NCBI GenBank assembly: GCA_030043175.1 | Contig: JASHYD010001462.1 | Location: forward strand, 1-11,179 | Origin: Xanthobacteraceae bacterium | Lineage (GTDB): Bacteria > Pseudomonadota > Alphaproteobacteria > Rhizobiales > Xanthobacteraceae | Length of the DNA stretch: 11,179 nucleotides | Reading direction: 5' to 3' | In this document: positions 1 through 5,478 of the stretch, in pieces | Numbering within the stretch: position 1 is the stretch's first letter | Layout: each line of letters opens with the position of its first letter | Program-made: the position numbers and the translations under genes | Notes under the pieces: generated by a model | Database searches by the model: none | Told to the model about the DNA's origin: nothing | Seen by the model: the letters and a program-made list of their open reading frames with translations, nothing else

Positions 1-348
1 ACGATGGCAACTCTTCCGCCAGGCGGAACGCCGGGAGGCATCACCCACGACTTCCAGACCGAAGGCTATATAATCATCTCCGGCGGCGGTACGATGTTCA
101 CCGACGGCTACATTGTCAACGGGCGGCACAACAATCAGGACCCAGCGGGAGGACCAAACGGGCCGACTTGCGGCGGGATGGCGTATGACGTGAAGAAAGT
201 CACCGTGAAGGTCGGCGACGTGGTGATCGTCCCGCCGGGCGTGGTGCACGGATGGGCCGACATCCCGGATCACGTGGACTATTTGAGCTTCCGGCCATCG
301 CAGAGCGTGATGCAGGCCGGCTGGGTGAATCCGACCATCGCGAAGTAA
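1..348 (+). CDS. Cupin-domain protein, 5' end outside the window
   Basis: The reading frame is open from the first base and ends at TAA 346-348. An ATG at 4-6 is in frame but is probably internal, because the visible protein begins almost directly in the first cupin motif. That motif is degenerate: around residues 11-24 after the ATG it gives G-I-T-H-D-F-Q-T-E-G, keeping one His and the Glu but lacking the usual H-x-H pair. The second motif is clear (G-D-V-V-I-V-P-P-G-V-V-H-G-W, about residues 72-85), with its metal-type His. A Gly/Pro/Asn-rich insertion separates the two. Cupins of this size are small beta-barrels that often bind a metal and act as isomerases, dioxygenases or sensors; the substrate cannot be told. 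It could be exported if the missing N-terminus holds a signal peptide. The family call is firm, the function open. Confidence 0.8.
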   Translation, partial: TMATLPPGGTPGGITHDFQTEGYIIISGGGTMFTDGYIVNGRHNNQDPAGGPNGPTCGGMAYDVKKVTVKVGDVVIVPPGVVHGWADIPDHVDYLSFRPSQSVMQAGWVNPTIAK

Positions 349-384
349 CGTTATCAACTCTGGATCATCACCGGCAGACCGGAA

Positions 385-411
385 GGGCGCGGCCGCTTCT
401 TGCACGCGCCC
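385..411 (+). terminator. Hairpin downstream of the cupin gene, possible terminator
   Basis: GGGCGCG (385-391) pairs perfectly with CGCGCCC (405-411) around a 13-nt loop, 36 bases after the cupin stop codon. No T-run follows, so intrinsic termination is not assured, but the position fits a 3'-end structure. Confidence 0.35.
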
Positions 412-427
412 AGCCCTCGAGATCGTT

Positions 428-457
428 GGTGCCGGCAATGTCGGTGCCGGCAATGTC
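428..457. repeat. Perfect 15-bp tandem duplication
   Basis: GGTGCCGGCAATGTC occurs at 428-442 and again, without mismatch, at 443-457. It lies in non-coding DNA and looks like a recent slippage duplication. Its period is a multiple of three, so it would keep frame if the region were ever coding. Confidence 0.9.
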
Positions 458-565
458 GTACGTCAATCGCGCCTTGAGGCCGAGTGCGCCCGAGACGGGG
501 TTGGCGCACGGCGTTATCGCACGCCATCGCGATGTCGTTATCGTCGCGAACGGCCCTGTTGCATC

Positions 566-593
566 GGCCCCACGACCTGGCGGGTCGCGGGCC
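566..593. repeat. GC-rich interrupted hairpin
   Basis: GGCCC (566-570) pairs with GGGCC (589-593), and inside it GACC (574-577) pairs with GGTC (583-586), with a small internal loop and a 5-nt apical loop. It would fold in RNA from either strand. No T-run follows. The role is unknown; it could be a chance structure in GC-rich DNA. Confidence 0.35.
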
Positions 594-813
594 CTATCGC
601 AGCGCCCAGGCGGGCGCATGGGATCGGGGGGGCAGGTCCACTTCGGCCCTATGAGGCTTGACCATCGTGTCATAACGCGTGCAGTCCCGATCGTGAACCA
701 ATTGGGCTTGCAAGCGGGCTCGATGCTCGCTCAGATGTTGGGGCGTCGTTCCGCGCTGTCAGAATTATCTCTTGTATCAGCGTCTTATGGAGCTCATGAA
801 AGGAAAGATTAGG

Positions 814-1194
814 ATGTCCGCGAACAGCGATACGCGGGCGACCGAGTTCGCCCACATGCTCTTGAAGGTCGCCGATATCAATCGGTCAGAGCGCTTCTAT
901 GTCGACCTGCTGGGGTTCAAGGTTCGGCCTGCGAAGCCGCTTGCGGACGGACGAGCGTTCGTACCCTTCGAGCAGGGAATTGCCCTCACCACAGGGGGGC
1001 CCAACGGCTCGCCGCAGATTGACCACATCGCGTTCAAGGCCAAGAATGTCGCGGCGATTGCTGTGCAGCTTAAGGCAGCCAATGTCAAATTCGACCGTGA
1101 CCTGCACGACGGAATCTACGGACTGACCATTTATATCTTTGATCCGGATGGCAATATGATCGAACTCTACGAGGAAGGTGCTAAAATGCTGTAG
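814..1194 (+). CDS. VOC-family (glyoxalase/dioxygenase superfamily) protein
   Basis: A 126-residue single-domain vicinal-oxygen-chelate protein. Its two beta-alpha-beta-beta-beta modules are visible: the first starts at H14-M-L-L-K-V with F-Y-V-D-L-L-G-F (residues 28-35), the second at I-D-H-I-A-F (69-74) and ends F-D-P-D-G-N-M-I-E-L-Y (109-119). The expected metal-ligand positions are present as H14, H71 and E117, so a metal-dependent lyase, isomerase or dioxygenase is likely, but this family does not reveal substrate. I chose ATG 814 because AGGAAAG (801-807) sits at good spacing; in-frame alternatives at TTG 772, ATG 787 and ATG 796 have poorer ribosome binding sites. The gene converges on the decarboxylase beta gene, with stops 10 bases apart. 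It could serve the same pathway, which is inference from proximity only. Confidence 0.88.
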   Translation: MSANSDTRATEFAHMLLKVADINRSERFYVDLLGFKVRPAKPLADGRAFVPFEQGIALTTGGPNGSPQIDHIAFKAKNVAAIAVQLKAANVKFDRDLHDGIYGLTIYIFDPDGNMIELYEEGAKML

Positions 1195-1221
1195 CCCGAA
1201 GGGGTTAGAAGCCCCTTGGGC
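1194..1221. terminator. Shared hairpin between convergent genes, candidate bidirectional terminator
   Basis: AAGGGG (1199-1204) pairs with CCCCTT (1212-1217) around a 7-nt loop, and GCCC (1194-1197) pairs with GGGC (1218-1221) across a single bulged G at 1198. The stem begins at the last base of the VOC stop codon and covers the stop codon of the minus-strand beta-subunit gene. It is well placed to end transcription from both sides, although neither strand shows a strong T-run directly after it. Confidence 0.55.
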
Positions 1222-1807
1222 CGAAAACCTTTATGCCGAGCTTCTTTTCCAGGGCGCGGCCGAAGCGATACTTCATCTCCGGACCCTCGTAATTCGCCGG
1301 CGGCGCCCGTTGGTAGTCGGGCTCCGCATCGACGCGCAACCGAACGAAAAATGGGCCCTGCGCGGCGACAATGTCTGGCATGATGCGATCAAGTTCGGCG
1401 ACATCATCAACCGTGACAGCTTGCCGGATCCCGGCGGCGCGCGCCATCGCGGTGTAATCCGCACCTCCCTGATTGACGATCGGCATCGTTTCGACCGTCT
1501 GGTAGCACTCGTTGTCCACCACGAAATGCTTGAGGTTTTTTGGCTGTTGCCCGGCCTCGGTGATCAAGCATCCCGCGTTCATGCATAACGAGCCGTCGCT
1601 GTTGAGCACCCACACCGGAGTGCGGGGGATCGATAACGCGAGGCCGAGAGCAAAGCTCGCCGCGAAACCCATGCCGCCGTGCATGTAGAAGGAGTCTTCG
1701 CTGCGCGTGACCGCCCACCATTCATTGGCCGCCATGCCCAGAGCACAGACCACGACCGCGTCACCGCGGTGTCTCGCCAGAACTTTCATGCATTCGTTGG
1801 TCTTCAC
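1205..1807 (-). CDS. Thiamine-diphosphate decarboxylase, beta (ThDP-binding) subunit
   Basis: A 200-residue C-terminal-type ThDP domain, the size of the sulfopyruvate decarboxylase beta subunit (ComE). Visible features are M-H-G-G-M-G-F-A-A-S (residues 42-51, the glycine-rich start of the pyrophosphate domain), the Mg-diphosphate motif N-S-D-G-S (69-73) and D-N-E (98-100), which supply the likely metal ligands D71 and N99. The canonical G-D-G is S-D-G here. It should pair with the upstream alpha subunit and decarboxylate a 2-oxoacid (sulfopyruvate, phosphonopyruvate, benzoylformate or another), using ThDP bound at the subunit interface. GTG 1807-1805 is the preferred start because its GTGA overlaps the alpha TGA, a typical translational-coupling overlap; an internal ATG lies six codons later. 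The C-terminus carries a basic extension after the core. Family certain, substrate unknown. Confidence 0.85.
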   Translation of the reverse strand: MKTNECMKVLARHRGDAVVVCALGMAANEWWAVTRSEDSFYMHGGMGFAASFALGLALSIPRTPVWVLNSDGSLCMNAGCLITEAGQQPKNLKHFVVDNECYQTVETMPIVNQGGADYTAMARAAGIRQAVTVDDVAELDRIMPDIVAAQGPFFVRLRVDAEPDYQRAPPANYEGPEMKYRFGRALEKKLGIKVFGPRGF

Positions 1808-2304
1808 GCTGCGGTTCCCAGAAGCTTCTTGGTTAAGAACAGGACGAAGGGTCTTTTCTGCAAGCGATGCCACTCATAGGCGTTGGGTATGTCGTCGATC
1901 TCCTCTTCCTTGTCGATAACCTTGTAGGGATAGTCGTAGGCTTGCAGCAACGGGATCGTCCGGCGACCCTGCACCTCCTGGTAGACCTTGTGATCATCGA
2001 TGGAGCCGCGGCCGCTGACAATGCAGAACACCGGGATGGCGTGGCGGAGGCACAGCGTCGCCATTTCGCCCGTGCAGGTCAATAGACCCGTGTTGCCGAA
2101 TATCGCGACCGCTCGTACGCCGCCGAAGAAAGCGCCGGCGCAGATCGCAATGGTCTCAGCCTCGCGGCACACAGGCACATGATGAATCTGGTTGTCTTTG
2201 GAAATACGGCGAATGAGGGTGTTGACCCAATCATCCGGCAGACTGGCAGCCAAGCGTACGCCGGCTTTGACAAGCTGAGCGTGGATTTTGTCGTTGACGT
2301 CCAT
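1804..2304 (-). CDS. Thiamine-diphosphate decarboxylase, alpha (Pyr-domain) subunit
   Basis: A 166-residue protein like the sulfopyruvate decarboxylase alpha subunit (ComD, about 170 residues). It has the ThDP pyrimidine-domain pattern P-V-C-R-E-A-E-T-I-A-I-C-A-G (residues 44-57). E48 aligns with the glutamate that activates the cofactor in this superfamily. It is followed by an F-G-N-T-G-L-L segment (about 69-75) and I-P-V-F-C-I-V-S-G-R-G. The frame is open up to 2433, but ATG 2304 gives the family-length protein; upstream residues look like read-through of the leader. The ribosome binding site is weak (a GGAAAAA tract some distance upstream). The gene overlaps the beta gene by 4 bp, so the two are surely co-translated. 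A 293-bp gap separates it from the M24 gene, so a separate promoter is possible. Confidence 0.83.
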   Translation of the reverse strand: MDVNDKIHAQLVKAGVRLAASLPDDWVNTLIRRISKDNQIHHVPVCREAETIAICAGAFFGGVRAVAIFGNTGLLTCTGEMATLCLRHAIPVFCIVSGRGSIDDHKVYQEVQGRRTIPLLQAYDYPYKVIDKEEEIDDIPNAYEWHRLQKRPFVLFLTKKLLGTAA

Positions 2305-2597
2305 GTGGGCTGTTTTTTTCCAAAAGGGGTTGCCGATAAAGTTATGAGAAGCGGCGTCCCCCGCGTCAAGTAACTTGGGAGCCCTTTGATTCGCAGATTC
2401 TGAAAGCGCGTCGCGGTGAATTGGCCATTTCACCGCTCGCCAACTCTGCGGGGTTCCGCCAAAAGCTCAGATCCCTGTCCCGATGGCGTCGTCGGGCTAC
2501 TGGATCGCGTTCACACCCCTATCTGGTTTGGTTCGATCGAAATGAGATCCCGCCCGCGCGGCGCTGCCGGTCGACAGAGCGCCTCGCGGCTCCTCCT
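2305..2597 (-). other. Intergenic gap inside the minus-strand block
   Basis: No gene is supported here. It holds the strong stem at 2413-2436 and an 11-bp palindrome CAAGTAACTTG at 2367-2377, about 63 bases upstream of the alpha start, a reasonable place for an operator. A weaker stem pairs CCCGA 2479-2483 with TCGGG 2492-2496. The gap may carry a second promoter for the decarboxylase pair; no clear -35/-10 pair was found. Confidence 0.45.
2413..2436 (-). terminator. 8-bp-stem hairpin between the M24 and decarboxylase genes
   Basis: GCGGTGAA (2413-2420) pairs perfectly with TTCACCGC (2429-2436) around an 8-nt loop that itself contains the palindrome TGGCCA. It is 162 bases past the M24 stop and 109 bases before the alpha start. 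No T-run follows on the minus strand (only TTT about 7 bases on). It could be a terminator, an mRNA-processing or stabilising stem, or an operator-like inverted repeat. Confidence 0.5.
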
Positions 2598-3716
2598 TCA
2601 CGGTACGATCAGCAGCGCATCGCTGTCGAGATAGTCGGACAGGATTTCGCAGCCGCCGGGCGTCACCACCAACATATCCTTGTTCTGCATACCGAAGCCA
2701 AATCCGGTCTCATAAACGAGCGGTTCGATACCGAGCACCATTCCTGCCTCGAGGGTTTGATCGTCGGTCGGGCCGAGATAAGGGTCTTCATGGAGGTGCA
2801 GGCCAATGCCGTGGCCGACAAACGAGATCGGAGGCAAGTCCAGCTCGGCGAGCTTGTTGCGATAGAGCTCATAAATCTCCTTGGTCGACGCGCCGGGCCT
2901 CATCACCTCCAGGAGGAGGTGCTTGCACTCGGTCAGCTTTGCCCAAATGCGCTCAGCCTGCGGCGGCGCGGTGCCGATCGCCGCCGTGCGGCAGACGCCG
3001 GCGTGATAACCGGCGATCATCGGGAAAATCTCGACGCGGCAGACATCGCCCTTTTTTAGCAGACGCTCGGTCGGACCGACGTTGGGAAACACGCTGCGTT
3101 CACCGGTCGCCACGATCATGAGCTTGAAAGATTCTGCGCCCAGCTGATAAACGCCGCGTGTCAGCGCCGCCGCGATATCCATCTCGGCCGCTCCGGCGCC
3201 AACCGCACGGTAGGCTTCAGTAATCGACTGGTCCGCGATGCGCGACAGGCGGCGCAGGATGTCGATCTCGGCCGGCGTTTTGATCTCGCGCAGCCGCGAC
3301 AGCAGGCGCTGCGCCGGAATGAACCGTGCGAGGGGCAGCGATCGATGAAGCGCCGCGAAATCCTCGGCCGGCAGGTAATCCGTCTCGATTCCGATGCGGC
3401 AAGCTCCAAGCCGATAGTTGTTCAGCACGTCGGCAAGCACCGCCATTGCGTCAAATTGAAATTCGCGCCATACGGCAATTTCGGTGCCGGGCGGAGCCTT
3501 GGCGCGAATCGTGCTGTGCTCCATATCGACGCTGACGAGCGAGGTCTGCCCATCGGTGGTGACGAGCGCCATGGCGTGGCGCCAGCGCATCAGAGGTTGC
3601 GTCGGCGACAGAAACCCCGTGATGTAGGCGAAATTTTCCGGCGAAATGGCGACGGTCGCGTCGAGTCCTGCTTCACGCATGGCGCCGACGAGCCGGGTGA
3701 TGATATCCTGGCGCAT
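2598..3716 (-). CDS. Creatinase-like M24 family hydrolase with incomplete metal site
   Basis: A 372-residue pita-bread-fold protein. Residues 1-140 form a creatinase N-domain and 150-372 the M24 catalytic domain. Aminopeptidase P-type enzymes use D, D, H, E, E to bind two metals. Here H302 (in G-H-G-I-G) and E331 (in G-I-E-P) remain, but the first Asp is E229 (V-E-I-F-P-M-I), the second is G240 (Y-H-A-G-V-C-R-T) and the last Glu is K346 (Q-N-K-D-M). Creatinase, from memory, keeps the same F-P-M-I-x-G-Y stretch and also works without metal, with a catalytic His. An amidine/amide hydrolase acting on a small molecule is therefore more likely than a peptidase. ATG 3716 lies 3 bp after the stop of the enolase-superfamily gene, so they are one transcript. 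The label Xaa-Pro aminopeptidase would probably be misleading. Confidence 0.85.
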   Translation of the reverse strand: MRQDIITRLVGAMREAGLDATVAISPENFAYITGFLSPTQPLMRWRHAMALVTTDGQTSLVSVDMEHSTIRAKAPPGTEIAVWREFQFDAMAVLADVLNNYRLGACRIGIETDYLPAEDFAALHRSLPLARFIPAQRLLSRLREIKTPAEIDILRRLSRIADQSITEAYRAVGAGAAEMDIAAALTRGVYQLGAESFKLMIVATGERSVFPNVGPTERLLKKGDVCRVEIFPMIAGYHAGVCRTAAIGTAPPQAERIWAKLTECKHLLLEVMRPGASTKEIYELYRNKLAELDLPPISFVGHGIGLHLHEDPYLGPTDDQTLEAGMVLGIEPLVYETGFGFGMQNKDMLVVTPGGCEILSDYLDSDALLIVP

Positions 3717-3719
3717 CGG

Positions 3720-4901
3720 CTATCCGATCTTCACGGTCTCAACCGTGTAATGATGAATTTTCGCCTCATCGGCCGGAATGCCCATGCCGACCCCGGACGG
3801 AAGATCGATCGCGCCGTCAACGAAGCGCATCGGTTGCGCAATCAGATCGTCTCTATAATAGATGCCAGCAACGTTGCCAGGGGACTGCGCCTGCGCGGGT
3901 GTCGACACCGGCACGACGCAGGACAGCACGACGGGCGCCGCGGCGGCAGCAAGTTGCAGGTTGGCGAGGTTGCCAATGCCGGTTTCGACCGAGCCGTTGA
4001 CGTTGCAGATAATGCCGGCCGCCCGCGCGACCGCCGCCACCTCCATGGCGCGATAGAGCCCGCCCGGCTTGGTCGTATAGATCGAAACGATCTGTGCCGC
4101 GCGTTTTTCAGCGATCTCAATGACGTCGTGAGCGTTCCAAGCGCTCTCGTCGGCCATCACCGGCACATCGATCGCGCGCGCGACTTCGGCTAATCGCTCA
4201 ATGCCTTCCACCGGCTGCTCGAAATAGACGAGATTGCTGGGCTCCATGCGTCGAAACGTCCGAACGGCCTCGCCGACGGTGCGGTAGCCGCAATTTGCAT
4301 CGACGCAGAGCGCAATTTGAGGACCGACCGTTTCCCGCACTCGCCGAACCATTTCGACATCGCGATCCGGCTCCACGCCGACTTTGATCTTGATGGTGCG
4401 AATACCTTCGCGCGTTGCCTGCGCCGCCTCGCGCTCGGCGTCCTCAACGCCGATGAGACCGATCGAATGTGTGACTGGAATCCTTCGGCGGAGCGCTCCG
4501 CCAAGCAGCCGATGTACGGGAAGGCCGCACTGCTTTCCGGCCAAATCATAGGCGGCCAGCTCAAGTGCTGCCTTGGCGTACGGAAAACCCTTGATCGCCC
4601 GGCTCATCCTGTCGTGAATTTCGGCTATTTCGCCGGGTAAGCAGCCGCGAATAGCGGGCGCAAGATATTGCGATGTCACGCTGATGGTTGTGCCGGGGGT
4701 TTCGCCGAAATAACGACCGAATTCTCCGCCCCAATCTTTAAGGACAGGCGCCTCTCCCCAGCCGGTCAGGCCGTCTTCATCGGCGATCTTGACAAGGACA
4801 TAGCCGCCGATCGGTTCCGTCAAGCCCGTCCATCTGTGCTCGCGACGCAGCGGCAGCGAGACACGGCGCAACTCGGCCGACGCAATGGGGGACTCCGCCA
4901 T
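3720..4901 (-). CDS. Enolase-superfamily enzyme, mandelate racemase/muconate lactonizing type
   Basis: A 393-residue two-domain enzyme of usual family length. An N-terminal capping domain (residues 1-130, with Y-V-L-V-K-I and G-W-G-E-A) precedes a TIM barrel. The muconate-cycloisomerase subgroup signature is complete: K171-x-K173 in T-I-K-I-K-V-G, metal ligands D201 (V-D-A-N), E228 (Y-F-E-Q-P) and D251 (A-D-E-S), and a second base lysine K278 in Y-T-T-K-P-G-G. Members take a proton alpha to a carboxylate and perform cycloisomerisation, epimerisation, racemisation or dehydration; the sequence does not decide which. ATG 4901 is 12 bp after the GlsB-like stop. The stop at 3720-3722 is 3 bp before the M24 start. 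As the first catabolic gene of the block it may act on the imported substrate. Full set of catalytic residues, so probably active. Confidence 0.9.
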   Translation of the reverse strand: MAESPIASAELRRVSLPLRREHRWTGLTEPIGGYVLVKIADEDGLTGWGEAPVLKDWGGEFGRYFGETPGTTISVTSQYLAPAIRGCLPGEIAEIHDRMSRAIKGFPYAKAALELAAYDLAGKQCGLPVHRLLGGALRRRIPVTHSIGLIGVEDAEREAAQATREGIRTIKIKVGVEPDRDVEMVRRVRETVGPQIALCVDANCGYRTVGEAVRTFRRMEPSNLVYFEQPVEGIERLAEVARAIDVPVMADESAWNAHDVIEIAEKRAAQIVSIYTTKPGGLYRAMEVAAVARAAGIICNVNGSVETGIGNLANLQLAAAAAPVVLSCVVPVSTPAQAQSPGNVAGIYYRDDLIAQPMRFVDGAIDLPSGVGMGIPADEAKIHHYTVETVKIG

Positions 4902-4913
4902 GTTTGCCGACGT

Positions 4914-5207
4914 TCACCAGCGTCGGCGCCAGCGCCGGTAACCCCAGCCACGCCCTCCGATGAGACGCAGGACGAGCAGCAGCAGGATTGCACCGATAAC
5001 CGCGTTCGCAATCAGGCCAACAATCCCGACGCCGAGATGAATGTTCAACCGGGGCAACAGCCAATCACCGATCAGGGCGCCCAACAAGCCGACGATCACA
5101 TCTCCGATCAGCCCGAAGCCGGAGCCTTGCATCACCTGGCCCGCCAGCCAGCCGGCCACGAGCCCGACCAGAATAATGACCACAAGGCTCTCGTTCGATA
5201 GATGCAT
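4914..5207 (-). CDS. GlsB/YeaQ/YmgE-type small membrane protein
   Basis: A 97-residue very hydrophobic protein of the transglycosylase-associated (GlsB/YeaQ/YmgE) family, slightly longer than the usual 80-90. Three membrane segments are visible at about residues 7-27, 33-52 and 57-83, with the family glycine pattern G-L-V-A-G-W-L-A-G-Q near the start and G-L-L-G-A-L-I-G-D in the second helix. It ends in an Arg/Trp-rich tail (W-G-Y-R-R-W-R-R-R-W) likely to lie at the inner-face membrane surface. AAGGA sits about 9 bases before ATG 5207. Family members are stress-induced inner-membrane proteins of unclear mechanism. Its stop is only 12 bp from the enolase-superfamily start, so it could be the first gene of that operon; no general-stress promoter match was found directly upstream. 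Confidence 0.9.
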   Translation of the reverse strand: MHLSNESLVVIILVGLVAGWLAGQVMQGSGFGLIGDVIVGLLGALIGDWLLPRLNIHLGVGIVGLIANAVIGAILLLLVLRLIGGRGWGYRRWRRRW

Positions 5208-5230
5208 GGTGGTTTTCCTTGCATGGCTGT

Positions 5231-5259
5231 CGTGGTTGCCGCCTGATCCGGCAACGACG
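5231..5259 (-). promoter_or_regulatory. Hairpin in the leader of the GlsB-like gene
   Basis: GTTGCCG (5235-5241) pairs with CGGCAAC (5249-5255) around a 7-nt loop; after one G-G mismatch, CGT (5231-5233) pairs with ACG (5257-5259). The stem ends 24 bases before the ATG and leaves the AAGGA site free. It could be a leader RNA structure or a dyad bound by a regulator. It also directly follows the stop of the possible small ORF at 5260-5370. Confidence 0.4.
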
Positions 5260-5370
5260 TCAACGCGGCCCCATCATGGGAGTCCAAAGGCCTGCCCAGA
5301 TTTCCCTTGCGTCCTTGCCGATCATGCGTTTAAAGCGCGCTCCGACCACATCGTACCATCTTTCCTCCAT
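5260..5370 (-). CDS. Possible 36-residue small protein upstream of the GlsB-like gene
   Basis: From ATG 5370 to TGA 5260-5262 the minus strand encodes a basic, aromatic-rich peptide beginning M-E-E-R-W-Y-D-V-V-G and ending W-T-P-M-M-G-P-R. A GGGGATGGG tract lies just upstream as a modest ribosome binding site. Codons are of mixed quality and I recognise no family. The frame continues open upstream into the binding-protein gene, but that part looks like a shadow. It would be in the same orientation as the GlsB-like gene, with the 5231-5259 hairpin between them. This may well not be a gene. Confidence 0.2.
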   Translation of the reverse strand: MEERWYDVVGARFKRMIGKDAREIWAGLWTPMMGPR

Positions 5371-5451
5371 TGTGCCCATCCCCGTGCTTGAGTCGGGGCC
5401 GACCGCCCGACCTTCGATCAACGCGCTCTTGCAGGCATGGGATTTCTTGAG

Positions 5452-5461
5452 TGACCGGTCA
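5452..5461. promoter_or_regulatory. 10-bp perfect palindrome before the binding-protein gene
   Basis: TGACCGGTCA is a perfect palindrome 17 bases upstream of ATG 5479, overlapping the zone where a regulator could block the ribosome binding site or promoter. No second copy was seen nearby, so assignment as an operator is tentative. Confidence 0.25.
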
Positions 5462-5478
5462 GATCGGGAGGCTGGGCT

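Larger units (their letters stand above)
349..813. other. Non-coding stretch between the cupin and VOC genes
   Basis: No convincing gene is present. Frames are open on both strands, but they are Arg/Pro-rich, have no ribosome binding site and match no family I recognise, so I treat them as composition artefacts. The stretch holds two GC-rich hairpins (385-411 and 566-593) and a perfect tandem duplication (428-457). The last 50 bases are more AT-rich (around 762-783) and are the likely promoter zone of the VOC gene, though no clean -35/-10 pair is visible. A decayed gene cannot be excluded. Confidence 0.5.

Noticed and set aside
368..673. Open frame of about 100 codons on the minus strand between the cupin and VOC genes
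   Set aside because: Arg/Pro-rich composition, no ribosome binding site and no recognisable domain; typical of GC-rich non-coding DNA.
772..813. Earlier starts for the VOC gene at TTG 772, ATG 787 and ATG 796
   Set aside because: Their ribosome binding sites are absent or too close, and the extra residues precede the conserved first strand without family support.
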